A stretch of DNA of 60,000 nt, taken from contig CP106741.1 in assembly GCA_030323305.1 (NCBI GenBank), positions 2,167,501-2,227,500 on the forward strand, in the 5' to 3' direction. This document shows, in pieces, positions 11,672 through 23,676 of this stretch. Below the pieces are notes generated by a model. It worked only from the letters and a program-made list of their open reading frames with translations. It did no database searches and was not told where the DNA came from. Position 1 is the first letter of the stretch; every line of letters begins with the position of its first letter. The position numbers and the translations under genes are program-made. This DNA is from Paenibacillus sp. CC-CFT747 (GTDB lineage: Bacteria; Bacillota; Bacilli; Paenibacillales; NBRC-103111).

Positions 11672-12754
11672 ATGAAAAAATGGATACAGGGAACCGCATT
11701 TGCAGGGGAGCTCTGCTCGGGTACCAATGGAGCCTGCCCCTTGGCGGGTGGCTCGAAAGCCTGGCTTCCGCTCTTTTAGGATGGGAGGAAATCAAAGGAT
11801 TGACCTTCTGGGTAACGGGACTTATGGGGCTTCTAGTTATGGTGGGGGTTAACCTGTTCGGCGAAGCGGTGGCAAAAGGATGGCGCAGAGGAGAGGAGAG
11901 CCTGACCCGGGTCCATGTGTCGGACCTGCTGGCCGGAGCAGCCGGGGGATCGTCACGCTGACTATCTCCATCCTGCTCTTCCCTTCGATGGAGAAGCTTA
12001 GCTTGAACAGCCCGGTCTTACCCGCTGTCATCACGGCCGTTATGGGCTTTGTGGGCTTCCGCCTCGGCTACACGAGGAAGGATGAATTTTTGGCTTTCCT
12101 GGCCAATCAAGGGTCCAAGGATAGCAACGGGGACCATCCCCTTTTGAGGAGCATAAAATTCTGGACACGAGCGTGATCATTGACGGCCGCATCGCCGATA
12201 TTTGCAAAACCGGATTCATCGAAGGAACCCTTGTCATTCCCGAATTCGTGCTTGAGGAGCTGCAGCATATCGCCGATTCGTCGGATCTGTTGAAACGCAA
12301 CCGCGGGCGCCGCGGCCTCGATATCCTAAACAAAATCCAGAAGGAGCTGGAGGTTAAGGTCCTCATCTACGAAGGAGATTTCGAAGAGATTTCCGAGGTG
12401 GACAGCAAGCTGGTGCGCTTGGCGAAAGTGCTTCGGGGCAAAGTGATCACGAACGATTTCAACCTTAACAAAGTATGTGAGCTTCAAGGGGTGTCCGTAC
12501 TTAACATCAATGATCTCGCCAATGCGGTGAAGCCGGTCGTTCTTCCGGGTGAAGAAATTGTGGTACAGATCATCAAAGACGGCAAGGAGCACGGACAGGG
12601 GGTCGCGTATCTCGATGACGGCACCATGATCGTCGTGGAGGGCGGACGGGAATATATCGGTTCGACCATGGAAGTGATGGTGACGAGCGTGCTGCAGACG
12701 TCAGCCGGCCGCATGATCTTCGCAAAGCCGAAATTGTTGGAAAAAGCCCAGTAA
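11672..12754 (+). CDS. yacL: YacL family PIN/TRAM-domain membrane protein (three frameshifts as read)
   Basis: Expected 361 residues. Order: N-terminal hydrophobic helices (about 1-115), PIN nuclease-like domain starting at [14 protein letters not shown] with conserved acidic residues, and a C-terminal TRAM domain ([20 protein letters not shown]). The frame breaks at 11705-11708 (4 G), 11944-11948 (5 G) and 12155-12158 (4 A); adding one base at each restores alignment with B. subtilis YacL throughout. Start ATG 11672 follows AGAGGTGAT. Role is probably RNA cleavage or binding at the membrane; the substrate is not known. Confidence 0.9.
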
Positions 12755-12809
12755 AACGTTTATGATGAAGGAGGGATTCATCCCTACATAAAAGAAGCAG
12801 GAGCGAATC

Positions 12810-15490
<2,681 letters not shown>

Positions 15491-15497
15491 GCGGCGG

Positions 15498-15526
15498 TTA
15501 TCGTTTATACTAGTGACAATTATAAT
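15498..15526 (+). promoter_or_regulatory. candidate promoter of the cysE-cysS transcript
   Basis: TTATCG (15498-15503), 17-nt spacer, TATAAT (15521-15526). The -10 is perfect and the -35 weak. The expected start near 15533 falls just before the T-box Stem I. Confidence 0.6.
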
Positions 15527-15535
15527 GCGAATGGC

Positions 15536-15790
15536 GTAGATCAGGAGAGTACGGCCAACCGGGACTTATCAGAGAGGACAGACGCTTACGGGTAAGCGGC
15601 TGAGAGCTGTCCATTTCCCTTGACCCGAAATGCACCTGGGAGCTGCAGGATCGAAGGCTAAGGCTGTAGATCGTGCCGGGTGGCCCCCGATACCAGCCCT
15701 ACAAGTGGGAGCCGACTGACGGCACCCGAGCAGAGTGGAACCGCGTCGACAGCGCCTCTGCAGCCTTCCGGCTGCGGAGGCTTTTTTATC
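15536..15790 (+). promoter_or_regulatory. cysteine-specific T-box riboswitch
   Basis: Leader between gltX and cysE. Stem I begins near GATCAGGAGAGTA with the conserved AGTA element; the specifier loop reads GAAA-TGC-A with TGC (Cys codon) at 15631-15633. The T-box consensus AGAGTGGAACCGCG is at 15732-15745 and would pair with the uncharged tRNA-Cys end. The competing terminator follows at 15754-15787. The RNA should read through when charged tRNA-Cys is scarce, raising CysE and CysS. This gltX / T-box / cysES arrangement is known in Bacillus. Confidence 0.93.
15754..15787 (+). terminator. T-box regulated terminator
   Basis: GCCTCTGCAGCC / GGCTGCGGAGGC arms with TTCC loop and one mismatch, followed by TTTTTT. 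The alternative antiterminator would use the T-box bases just upstream. Confidence 0.9.
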
Positions 15791-15840
15791 TTTTTTCAAG
15801 AAGTCAGGCACGTCCAACAATGTTAGAGAAGGTGAAATCC

Positions 15841-16494
15841 ATGTTCCGCACCCTGCGTTCCGACATTCAGGCAGTGTTCGATAACGATCCCGCCGCACGG
15901 AGCAGATTTGAAGTGATTTTTACGTATTCGGGCATACACGCCATTTGGCTGCACCGGATTGCCCACTGGTTTTTTGTCCGAAAGTATTTTACGTTAGCGC
16001 GCATCCTGTCCCAGTTCGGCCGGTTCATGACCGGCATTGAGATTCACCCGGGGCCCGGATTGGCCGGCGGTTGTTTATCGACCACGGGATGGGGGTTGTC
16101 ATAGGAGAGACGTGCGAGATCGGCGACGATGTCGTGCTCTACCAGGGAGTGACCCTGGGGGAACAGGCAAGGAGCGGGGAAGAGACACCCGACCATTGGC
16201 AATAATGTGGTTATCTCCTCAGGAGCGAAGGTACTGGGCTCGTTCCGCGTCGGGGACAATTCCCGGATTGGGGCGAACTCCGTGGTGCTTCAGGAAGTGC
16301 CGCCAAACAGCACCGTCGTGGGCATCCCCGGCAAAATAGTCAAACGCGACGGCGTAAGGGTAGACCGCCTGAACCATGGAGATTTGTCCGATCCGGTCGT
16401 GGATCTATGCCGCAACCTGCAGCAGCAGATCGAAGAGCTGAAAACCGCTTTGGAGGAAGAGAAGAAGAAGAACGGAGGCATTGTTAAACTATGA
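15841..16494 (+). CDS. cysE: serine O-acetyltransferase (three frameshifts as read)
   Basis: Makes O-acetylserine for cysteine synthesis. Expected 218 residues from ATG 15841 (AAGGTG seven bases upstream; [13 protein letters not shown] aligns with the Bacillus start; the ATG at 15820 is less likely). The N-terminal helical domain leads into a left-handed hexapeptide beta-helix ([52 protein letters not shown]). Breaks lie in G runs at 16050-16053, 16157-16161 and 16176-16179; one G added at each restores the family sequence. Overlaps cysS by 4 nt. Confidence 0.93.
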
Positions 16495-17912
16495 CGCTGA
16501 AAGTGTATAACACGTTAACCCGGACCAAGGAGGAATTCGTCTCCCTCGAGCCCGGCAAGGTCAAAATGTACGTCTGCGGACCGACCGTCTACGACTATAT
16601 CCATATCGGGAACGCCCGCCCGGCCATTGTGTTCGATGTCGTGAGACGGCATCTGAAGTCGCTTGGCTATGAGGTGAAGTATGTCGTCAACTTTACCGAT
16701 GTCGATGACAAGCTGATCAAGCGGGCGGAGCAGCAGGGAACGACCGTTCCGGAGCTGGCGGAGAAGTTTATCGAGGCTTACCGGGAGGACATGGAGGCGC
16801 TGGGGATTGTAGATATCATCAACCCCCGGGTGACGGAAAACATGCCGGAGATCATCTCCTTTATTGCGGGTCTGGTAGACAAGGGCATGGCTTATGAGAA
16901 GGGCGGGGACGTGTATTTCCGTACCACCCGGTTCGACGATTACGGCAAGCTGTCCCACCAGAACCTGGAGGAGCTTCAGTTCGGCATCCGGGTAGAAGTG
17001 GACGAGCGCAAGGAGAATCCCCAGGATTTCGTCCTCTGGAAGGCGGCGAAGCCCGGAGAGATTTACTGGAGCAGCCCTTGGGGAGACGGACGACCGGGGT
17101 GGCACATCGAATGCTCGGCCATGGCCGAGAAGTACCTCGGGGAGACGATCGACATCCACGGAGGCGGGCAGGATCTTCAATTCCCGCACCACGAGTGCGA
17201 GCTGGCACAGTCTGAAGCCCTGCACGGCAAAATGTTCGCCAAATACTGGCTGCATAACGGCTACTTGAACATCAACAATGAGAAAATGTCCAAGTCGCTC
17301 GGAAACGGGCTGAATGTCCGGGAGCTCCGGACGAAAACCAAGCCGGAGACCATCCGTTACTTCATGCTGACCACACATTACCGGAGCCCGCTTAATTTCA
17401 ATGACGAGACCATTACCCAGGCCGAAGGCAGCCTGGAACGCATCTATAACTGCCTCTCGAACCTGGCGTACCGCAGCAAGGATGCCGCGGAAGGCGAAGC
17501 GGACGAAGAGGTAAGCCGCGCCGTGGAGCGGATCGGAGCCTTCTTCGTGCAGAAAATGAACGACGACTTCAATACACCGGACGCGATTACGGCTGTCTTC
17601 GATCTCGTGAGCGAGGCCAACCGTTACCTTCAGAAGGAAGCGGTCACCCAAGCCACCATCGGGCTAATCCAAAATCAGTTGAAAGCCATGAACGAGGTTC
17701 TGGGAATAATAGCCGAACAGGAGGAAGAGCTCCTGGACGAGGAGATCGACCGCCTGATCGAGGAACGGACCGAGGCCCGCAAAGCGAAGAACTGGGCGCG
17801 GGCGGACGAGATCCGTGATCTTCTCACGGAGCAGGGGATTCTGCTGGAGGATACCCCCAGGGCATCCGCTGGCGGCGCAAATGACCATGGATTCGACGCT
17901 CTTGGCATTTGA
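16491..17912 (+). CDS. cysS: cysteinyl-tRNA synthetase
   Basis: 473 residues, intact. Class I synthetase with the zinc cysteine C29 (VCGPTVYDY), HIGN at about 38-41, the zinc/cysteine-binding HIECSAM and FPHHECE segments, and the KMSKSLGN loop. Charges tRNA-Cys. Under the same cysteine T-box as cysE and coupled to it by ATGA, so enzyme and precursor synthesis respond together to uncharged tRNA-Cys. Confidence 0.98.
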   Translation: MTLKVYNTLTRTKEEFVSLEPGKVKMYVCGPTVYDYIHIGNARPAIVFDVVRRHLKSLGYEVKYVVNFTDVDDKLIKRAEQQGTTVPELAEKFIEAYREDMEALGIVDIINPRVTENMPEIISFIAGLVDKGMAYEKGGDVYFRTTRFDDYGKLSHQNLEELQFGIRVEVDERKENPQDFVLWKAAKPGEIYWSSPWGDGRPGWHIECSAMAEKYLGETIDIHGGGQDLQFPHHECELAQSEALHGKMFAKYWLHNGYLNINNEKMSKSLGNGLNVRELRTKTKPETIRYFMLTTHYRSPLNFNDETITQAEGSLERIYNCLSNLAYRSKDAAEGEADEEVSRAVERIGAFFVQKMNDDFNTPDAITAVFDLVSEANRYLQKEAVTQATIGLIQNQLKAMNEVLGIIAEQEEELLDEEIDRLIEERTEARKAKNWARADEIRDLLTEQGILLEDTPRASAGGANDHGFDALGI

Positions 17913-18294
17913 CCCGGCGAAGGACGCGAATCTGTTGAATCCTCTCGTGCTCGCTTATGTCGGGGACGCTGTGTATGAGGTGTTCGTACGCCAGTACCTG
18001 GTGTCGCTGCCCAATCACCGGCCTCATCATCTCCACCGCCAGTCGACCCGGTTCGTCTCGGCCAAAGCCCAAGCGCGCTCCTTGGAACGGTGGATGCCTT
18101 TGCTGACCGAGGAGGAGGCGGATGTGGTGCGCAGAGGGCGGAACGCGAAGTCCGGGACCACGCCCAAAAACACCGACGTTCTCATTTACCGGCACAGCAC
18201 GGCGTTCGAGTGCTTAATCGGTTATTTGTATTACCGCCAGCGGTTCGAACGGCTGCACGAGCTGATGAGCCTCAGCTTGGAGACCGCCGGCTAG
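17881..18294 (+). CDS. mrnC: Mini-ribonuclease III
   Basis: About 137 residues: an RNase III catalytic domain without the double-stranded RNA-binding domain. The VLAYVGDAVYEVFVR segment carries the catalytic acidic residue, and the RGRNAK and YRHSTAFECLIGYLY segments are typical. In Bacillus it matures 23S rRNA ends. ATG 17881 or 17887 are both possible; neither has a strong ribosome-binding site, and either start overlaps cysS by 25-32 nt, suggesting coupled translation. Confidence 0.93.
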   Translation: MTMDSTLLAFDPAKDANLLNPLVLAYVGDAVYEVFVRQYLVSLPNHRPHHLHRQSTRFVSAKAQARSLERWMPLLTEEEADVVRRGRNAKSGTTPKNTDVLIYRHSTAFECLIGYLYYRQRFERLHELMSLSLETAG

Positions 18295-18326
18295 CAGGCC
18301 GAGCCCAACAGGAGGGATAACTAATC

Positions 18327-19060
18327 ATGGATGAATACATTGCAGGCAAGCATTCCGTACTGGAAGCCCTTCGTTCGGGGCGTCCCATCAACAAGATCTG
18401 GATTGCGGAGAACGCCCAGAAGCATCTGACCCAACCCATCCTGGCGGAGGCCAAGCCGCTCGGCATTGTGATCCAATATGCCGACAAGCGTAAGCTCGAT
18501 CAGATGGCGGGCGACGTTCAGCACCAGGGCGTGGTGGCCCAGGCCGCCGCGTACGAATACGCGGAAGTCAGCGATATTTTGGCGGAGGCCAAAAAAGTGG
18601 AAAGCCGCCGTTTCTGCTCATTCTGGATGAAATCGAGGATCCCCATAACCTCGGGTCGATCCTCCGGACGGCGGAGTGCACCGGAGTAAACGGGATTATT
18701 ATCCCGAAGAGAAGATCGGTGGGCCTGACGGCAACCGTGTCGAAAATATCGGCCGGCGCGGTGGAATACGTGCCTGTCGCCAAGGTGACAAACCTTGCCC
18801 AAACGATCGACGGGCTGAAAGAAGAGGGCATCTGGGTAGCGGGGGCCGACGGCAGCGCGCGGCAGGATATTTACCAGACCGATTTTACGATGCCGATCGC
18901 GATTGTTATCGGAAACGAAGGCAAAGGAATCGGCCGCCTCATCAAGGACAAATGCGATTTCCTGGTGAAACTGCCCATGTTCGGGAGCATCAACTCGCTG
19001 AATGCCTCGGTGGCGGCTTCTGTCTTCATGTACGAAGTCGTCCGGCAGCGGCACCAATAA
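18327..19060 (+). CDS. rlmB: RlmB-type 23S rRNA 2'-O-ribose methyltransferase (one frameshift as read)
   Basis: SPOUT-class methyltransferase, expected 244 residues. The N-terminal substrate-binding domain ([13 protein letters not shown]) is followed by the knotted catalytic domain with motifs [22 protein letters not shown] and SLNASVA. The frame breaks near the 6-A run 18591-18596; a seventh A (or a third G just after) gives [23 protein letters not shown] precedes ATG 18327. Probably methylates a domain V guanosine of 23S rRNA. Part of the cysS-mrnC-rlmB-yacP run. Confidence 0.92.
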
Positions 19061-19064
19061 TTCC

Positions 19065-19600
19065 ATGAACAGCATCAAGGAATACCTCATTGTGGACGGC
19101 TACAACATCATCGGCGCGTGGCCGGAGCTGCAGAAGCTCCGGGATATCCGCCTAGAGGACGCCCGGGACCGGCTGATCGACCAGCTTGCCGATTACCAGG
19201 CCTTCTCAGGAGTGGAGGTGTACCTGGTGTTTGATGCCCATCAGGTTCCGGGCTTAGGGGAAAGTATCAGCAGAGTAAGCTCAAAATCGTATACACCCGC
19301 GAGAAAGAAACGGCCGATGAACTTATCGAGCGGCTGGTAAAAGAGCTGTCCGGCCGAAGGCGTCATATCCTGGTCGCCACCTCCGACATGACGGAGCAGC
19401 ATGTCATCTTCGGGATCGGGGCTCTCCGGCTTCCGGCCCGTGAGCTTCTCGTCAAGGTGCGGGAAAGCCGCAAGGAGATCCGCCGCCAGATCGCCGAAGC
19501 GAAGGAGATGACCCGTAATCCGGCGCGGAATACCTTCGACAGCAAGCTGTCTCAGGAGATGAAGCAGCTCTTCGAAAAATGGCGGAGGGGCAATCCATAA
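19065..19600 (+). CDS. yacP: YacP, NYN-domain ribonuclease (Rae1) (one frameshift as read)
   Basis: Expected 178 residues. PIN-like NYN domain with the acidic active-site segment LIVDGYNIIGAWPEL at the start, LVFDAHQV, and after the break VATSDMTEQ. The C-terminus FEKWRRG is typical. The frame breaks at the 4-G run 19257-19260; a fifth G gives GLGGKYQQSKLKIVYT. In B. subtilis the homologue Rae1 is a ribosome-associated mRNA endonuclease. Starts 4 nt after rlmB stops. Confidence 0.91.
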
Positions 19601-19634
19601 CTTTTCAAAAACATCCAATATTTTACGGTCGTAG

Positions 19635-19664
19635 TTGACGATAATCAAAAGCTTCATGTATACT
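19635..19664 (+). promoter_or_regulatory. sigma-A promoter of sigH
   Basis: TTGACG (19635-19640), 18-nt spacer, TATACT (19659-19664); expected start near 19671. Confidence 0.7.
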
Positions 19665-19720
19665 TAACCTATCATTTTCAAGGAAAGTTGCCTTACAGGC
19701 TAAGCCGGAGGGATAGTTTA

Positions 19721-20367
19721 GTGGGTGTTGACCTCAATGAATTGAGAAAGCGCGATTTTGGGCAGATGACAGATGAGGACAACGTCGAAGCGGTTCGCGA
19801 AGGCAACAGCGAAGCTTTGGAATATTTGATCAACAAATACCGGAATTTTGTCAGAGCGAAGGCAAGATCGTATTTTCTGATCGGTGCGGACCGGGAGGAT
19901 ATCGTCCAGGAAGGCATGATCGGCCTCTACAAATCTATTCGCGATTTCCGGGGGACAAGCTGGCCTCCTTCAAAGCCTTTGCCGAACTTTGCATAACGAG
20001 ACAGATTATCACCGCCATTAAGACCGCCACCCGACAGAAGCATATCCCTCTTAACTCGTACGTTTCCTTGGATAAGCCCATCTATGACGAAGATTCCGAC
20101 CGTACCCTTCTCGATGTCATATGCGGCTCCAAGGTAACCGACCCGGAAGAACTGATCATCAATCAGGAGGAGTTCAACGGGCTTGAGGATAAGATGGGAG
20201 AGATCCTAAGCGATCTCGAACGCAGGGTGCTGATGCTCTATTTGGACGGGCGTTCCTATCAGGAGATCGCCGTCGATCTCGACCGTCACGTGAAATCGAT
20301 AGACAATGCGCTGCAGCGGGTCAAGAGGAAGCTGGAACGGTACTTGGAAGTAAGAGACTTGAATTGA
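19721..20367 (+). CDS. sigH: RNA polymerase sigma-H (sigma-30) (one frameshift as read)
   Basis: Expected 215 residues. Region 2 (EALEYLINKYRNFVRAKA, REDIVQEGMIGLYKSIRDF) and region 4 (LYLDGRSYQEIAVDL, HVKSIDNALQRVKRKL) match B. subtilis SigH closely. The frame breaks at the 5-G run 19950-19954; a sixth G gives FRGDKLASFKAFAELC. The likely start is GTG 19721, with GGAGGG eight bases upstream. SigH directs early sporulation and competence genes. A monocistronic unit with its own promoter and terminator. Confidence 0.94.
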
Positions 20368-20388
20368 ATAGACCAACGATCGGCATGC

Positions 20389-20418
20389 GCATTTTGCTAA
20401 CCAGCAAGGTGCTTTTTT
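20389..20418 (+). terminator. terminator after sigH
   Basis: GCATTTTGCT / AGCAAGGTGC arms (two G-T pairs) with loop AACC, followed by TTTTTT. Confidence 0.8.
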
Positions 20419-20477
20419 CTTTATATGGGAGGTTTATAGGAAGGCAACCTTGTCTATAATGCTAACGAATCCTTTCC

Positions 20478-20506
20478 TTGACAGGGATTTTGGTGTGTGC
20501 TAAAGT
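20478..20506 (+). promoter_or_regulatory. sigma-A promoter of rpmG-secE-nusG
   Basis: Consensus TTGACA (20478-20483), 17-nt spacer, TAAAGT (20501-20506). The leader that follows (20513-20588) holds an imperfect hairpin with ACCCT (20516-20520) and AGGGT (20549-20553) arms and an inner TTGTC/GACAA pairing. Confidence 0.75.
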
Positions 20507-20588
20507 GTTTGGGTGACCCTTATTTGTCGATTGCATCTTAAGACAATCAGGGTTCTTTAATTCAGGTTGTCTCGGGAGGTGTAATCCA

Positions 20589-20738
20589 GTGCGGGTTATT
20601 ATTACGTTAGCATGCTTGAACTGCAAGCAGAGAAACTATACGTCCAATAAGAACAAGCGAAACAATCCTGACCGCATGGAGAAGAAAAAGTATTGCAAAT
20701 TTTGCAATTCACATCAGCTTCATCGCGAGACCAGGTAG
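20589..20738 (+). CDS. rpmG: 50S ribosomal protein L33, zinc form
   Basis: 49 residues from a GTG start behind GGGAGGTG. The two CxxC pairs (C9/C12 and C36/C39) mark the zinc-binding form. It is followed directly by secE and nusG, the usual Bacillales arrangement. Confidence 0.95.
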   Translation: MRVIITLACLNCKQRNYTSNKNKRNNPDRMEKKKYCKFCNSHQLHRETR

Positions 20739-20759
20739 TAGGTTCACGGAGGTGTAGTT

Positions 20760-20972
20760 GTGGGGTTTTTAGCCAGAATGAAACAAGGATTCGGCTCCAC
20801 GTTCTCTTTCTTTACGGACAGTTGGGCGGAATTGCGGAAAGTGAAGTGGCCAAGCCGTAAAGAAATGATTAGTTACACAATCGTGGTGCTGGTCACCGTA
20901 GCTTTTGTAACAATCTATTTCGCTATTCTCGACCTTGGTATTTCCCAATTAGTCAGACTTGTCTCTAAATAA
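20760..20972 (+). CDS. secE: SecE, preprotein translocase subunit
   Basis: 70 residues; a short cytoplasmic amphipathic part (WAELRKVKWPSRKE, the family hallmark) followed by a single membrane helix (about residues 42-62). Partner of SecY, which is encoded about 26 kb downstream. GTG start with GGAGGTG upstream. Confidence 0.95.
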   Translation: MGFLARMKQGFGSTFSFFTDSWAELRKVKWPSRKEMISYTIVVLVTVAFVTIYFAILDLGISQLVRLVSK

Positions 20973-20993
20973 GGTAAACCATAGGAGACGATC

Positions 20994-21527
20994 ATGGAAA
21001 AAAGATGGTATGTGGTTCATACCTACTCGGGGTATGAGAATAAAGTAAAGGCCAATTTGGAGAAGCGCGTCGAATCCATGAACATGCAGGACAAGATCTT
21101 CCGGGTGCTGGTGCCGATGGAAGAGGAACTGGTAAACAAGGACGGTAAGAAGAAGACCGTCATGCGTAAAGTTTACCCGGGCTATGTCCTCGTGGAAATG
21201 ATTCAGACCGACGATTCTTGGTATGTCGTTCGAAATACGCCGGGGGTTACCGGGTTCGTGGGCTCGACAGGGTCCGGATCCAAGCCTACCGCCTTGCTGC
21301 CTGAAGAAGTGGATGCAATTCTCAAGCACATGGGTATGGAAGAACCAAAGCCGAAGATCGACTTCGATCTAAAAGAAACCGTCCGCGTGAAAGTAGGCCC
21401 TTTTGCCGATTTCGTTGGTTCCATCGAGGAAATCATCCCCGACAAGAGCAAGCTGAAGGTTCATGTGAACATGTTTGGAAGAGAAACCCCGCTTGAGCTG
21501 GACTTCACCCAAGTGGAAAAATTATAA
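20994..21527 (+). CDS. nusG: NusG, transcription elongation factor
   Basis: 177 residues. N-terminal NGN domain (MEKRWYVVHTYSGYE, VYPGYVLVEM, VRNTPGVTGFVG) that binds the RNA polymerase clamp, and a C-terminal KOW domain (VRVKVGPFADFVGSIEEI) that contacts S10 or Rho. Intact and normal length. Confidence 0.98.
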   Translation: MEKRWYVVHTYSGYENKVKANLEKRVESMNMQDKIFRVLVPMEEELVNKDGKKKTVMRKVYPGYVLVEMIQTDDSWYVVRNTPGVTGFVGSTGSGSKPTALLPEEVDAILKHMGMEEPKPKIDFDLKETVRVKVGPFADFVGSIEEIIPDKSKLKVHVNMFGRETPLELDFTQVEKL

Positions 21528-21570
21528 GATTCCGATTACGGATTCCAAATGGTTTCTTCTAGGTCTATTC

Positions 21571-21612
21571 GACGGGATAGACCTTCATTAGTGGGAGGGG
21601 CTTCGTCCCGTT
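21571..21612 (+). promoter_or_regulatory. candidate L1-binding leader before rplK
   Basis: Arms ACGGGA (21572-21577) and TCCCGT (21606-21611) enclose TAGTGGGAGG (21589-21598), the same bases that form the L1 site of the 23S L1 stalk in other bacteria. The matching element before rplA supports L1 autoregulation of this operon. Confidence 0.6.
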
Positions 21613-21642
21613 CGACCACACTACGGCAAGGAGGTGTCTCGC

Positions 21643-22067
21643 ATGGCTAAAAAGGTAATCAAAATGGTAAAGCTGCAGATTCCTGCAGGAAAGGCTAACC
21701 CGGCTCCACCGGTAGGTCCGGCTTTGGGTCAAGCAGGCGTTAACATCATGGCGTTCTGTAAAGAATTCAACGCTCGTACCGCGGATCAGGCTGGTTTGAT
21801 CATTCCGGTTGAAATCTCGGTTTTCGAAGACCGTTCGTTCACGTTCGTTACCAAAACCCTCCGGCAGCAGTACTGCTCCGCGTGGTGGCAGGAATCCAAA
21901 AAGGTTCCGGCGAACCGAACAAAAAGAAAGTTGCTTCGGTATCCCGTGCAAAAGTACGTGAAATCGCCGAGCAAAAAATGCCTGACCTGAACGCTGCATC
22001 TGTTGAAGCTGCAATGCGCATGGTCGAAGGTACGGCCCGCAGCATGGGCATCACGATCACTGACTAA
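21643..22067 (+). CDS. rplK: 50S ribosomal protein L11 (one frameshift as read)
   Basis: Expected 141 residues. N-terminal domain [21 protein letters not shown] and C-terminal rRNA-binding domain ([23 protein letters not shown]). The frame breaks at CCC 21857-21859; a fourth C gives [14 protein letters not shown] 21643 follows GGAGGTG. L11 forms the GTPase-associated centre with L10 and L12; an inactive copy would be improbable here, which supports a sequence error. Confidence 0.95.
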
Positions 22068-22107
22068 TCCAACGTAACTTCCCAAAATGAGGATTCATTT
22101 CTTGTTT

Positions 22108-22148
22108 GGATGTAAGCGGCCTTGGAGCCGCTAGTGGGAGGATTATCC
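22108..22148 (+). promoter_or_regulatory. candidate L1-binding leader before rplA
   Basis: Outer arms GGAT/ATCC, inner hairpin AGCGGC (22115-22120) / GCCGCT (22127-22132), and an asymmetric TAGTGGGAGG (22132-22141) on the 3' side. Resembles the 23S L1 stalk and the element before rplK. Confidence 0.6.
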
Positions 22149-22175
22149 GTTATTACCACAAAAGGAGGAAACGAA

Positions 22176-22868
22176 ATGCCGAAGCATGGTAAGAAATATG
22201 CAGAAGCGGTTAAAGGCATCGACCAAGAAGCTTTCTATGAGCCGATGGACGCCGTAACCGCCGTTAAAAAGGCTGCTACCGCCAAGTTCGACGAGACGGT
22301 TGAAGTAGCCGTTCGCTTGGGCGTTGACGCGAAGAAGCAGGACCAAGCCGTTCGCGGTGTGGTTGTCCTTCCTCACGGAACCGGTAAAACCAAACGCGTT
22401 TTGGTATTTGCCAAAGGCGAAAAAGCCAAAGAAGCCGAGCAAGCAGGCGCTGACTTTGTCGGCGATGCAGACCTCATCAACAAAATCCAACAAGGTTGGT
22501 TCGAATTCGACGTTTGCGTAGCAACGCCGGATATGATGAGCGAAGTAGGTAAGCTGGGACGTCTGCTCGGGGGTAAAGGTCTGATGCCTAACCCGAAAGC
22601 AGGAACCGTAACGTTCGACGTATCGAAAGCCGTTCAAGAGATCAAAGCGGGTAAAATTGAGTATCGCTTGGATAAAGCGGGCCAAATCCACGCTCCGATC
22701 GGAAAAGCTTCCTTCGGGGAGCAGCAATTGGGCGAGAACCTTCGTGCGCTGATCGATGCGTTGGTAAGATCCAAGCCGGCCGCTGCCAAAGGGTTATACC
22801 TGAAGAGCGCTGCTGTATCTTCCACGATGGGGCCAAGCGTCAAGCTGAACCTTCAATCCTTTAGATAA
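22176..22868 (+). CDS. rplA: 50S ribosomal protein L1
   Basis: 230 residues from ATG 22176 (AAAGGAGG upstream; [13 protein letters not shown] matches the family start, so the longer frame from 22122 is rejected). Contains [14 protein letters not shown] and [13 protein letters not shown]1 binds the mobile L1 stalk of 23S rRNA and, in many bacteria, its own mRNA. Confidence 0.97.
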   Translation: MPKHGKKYAEAVKGIDQEAFYEPMDAVTAVKKAATAKFDETVEVAVRLGVDAKKQDQAVRGVVVLPHGTGKTKRVLVFAKGEKAKEAEQAGADFVGDADLINKIQQGWFEFDVCVATPDMMSEVGKLGRLLGGKGLMPNPKAGTVTFDVSKAVQEIKAGKIEYRLDKAGQIHAPIGKASFGEQQLGENLRALIDALVRSKPAAAKGLYLKSAAVSSTMGPSVKLNLQSFR

Positions 22869-22872
22869 GCTC

Positions 22873-22902
22873 TTGACTATTATGGTCAACCTGTGCTAAT
22901 CT
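22873..22902 (+). promoter_or_regulatory. promoter of rplJ-rplL
   Basis: TTGACT (22873-22878), 18-nt spacer, TAATCT (22897-22902), just after rplA. Confidence 0.6.
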
Positions 22903-22904
22903 AA

Positions 22905-23060
22905 TGGAGTTTCCAATTGAATATGCTGCCGTAGACAGTAGGTGCTTGGGTGACCAAGCTTAATATCCTCCCGAGGTGTTGTGATATAGATTCGCGATTT
23001 CTTGTATAAAGAAATATCGATAAATCATGCCTTCGTAGTGTCTACGAAGGCTTTTCTATT
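22905..23060 (+). promoter_or_regulatory. L10 leader with attenuator hairpin
   Basis: The 240-nt gap between rplA and rplJ has no gene. It contains the structured leader expected upstream of rplJL (GGTGCTTGGGTGACCAAGC and GAGGTG segments) and a rho-independent terminator at 23029-23055 (GCCTTCGTAG / CTACGAAGGC then TTTT). This fits the known Firmicutes design in which the L10(L12)4 complex binds the leader and favours termination. Confidence 0.75.
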
Positions 23061-23111
23061 TGTATAGAACGCACACGGTCGAGTGGCAGTACTGATTTAG
23101 GAGGTGTAACA

Positions 23112-23624
23112 ATGGCAAATGCAAAAGTTCTTCAAGAGAAACAACAGATGGTTTCGGATGTGACGGCTAAGCTGCGTGACAGCTCCTGCACAATCGTTGC
23201 GGACTACCGCGGGCTGACGGTGGCACAAGTAACTCAACTGCGCAAATCGCTTCGCGAAGCGGGCGTTGAATTCCAAGTGCTTAAGAATACCCTGGTTCGC
23301 CGTGCTACGGCAGAGGCGGAACTGACGGAACTGGATGAATTCCTGAGCGGTCCTACCGCGATTGCTTTCAGCAAAGACGATGTTGTCGCTCCTGCTAAGA
23401 TCTTGTCGGATTTCGCGAAGAAGAACGACAAGCTGAGTGTGAAAGCCGGTATCGTAGAAGGCAAAGTAGTTGGCGTTGACCAGATCAAAGCCCTGGCGGA
23501 TCTTCCGTCCAGAGAGGGTCTGCTGTCCATGTTGCTCAGCGTGCTCCAAGCACCTATGCGCAACTTCGCGCTTGCAGTTAAAGCAGTCGGCGAGAAACAA
23601 GAAGGCGGAGCTCAAGAAGCGTAA
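23112..23624 (+). CDS. rplJ: 50S ribosomal protein L10
   Basis: 170 residues. N-terminal rRNA-binding domain ([28 protein letters not shown]) and a C-terminal helix that carries L12 dimers. GGAGGTG precedes ATG 23112. Base of the ribosomal stalk; probable autoregulator of this operon. Confidence 0.97.
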   Translation: MANAKVLQEKQQMVSDVTAKLRDSSCTIVADYRGLTVAQVTQLRKSLREAGVEFQVLKNTLVRRATAEAELTELDEFLSGPTAIAFSKDDVVAPAKILSDFAKKNDKLSVKAGIVEGKVVGVDQIKALADLPSREGLLSMLLSVLQAPMRNFALAVKAVGEKQEGGAQEA

Positions 23625-23676
23625 GCTTTCTGCATAAATCAATCAATTACAAGAAAAGATAAATGGAGGTTCAACC

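Noticed and set aside
18327..19060. Two separate methyltransferase genes at rlmB
   Set aside because: The two halves are the N- and C-terminal parts of one SPOUT protein joined by a single missing base near 18591-18596.
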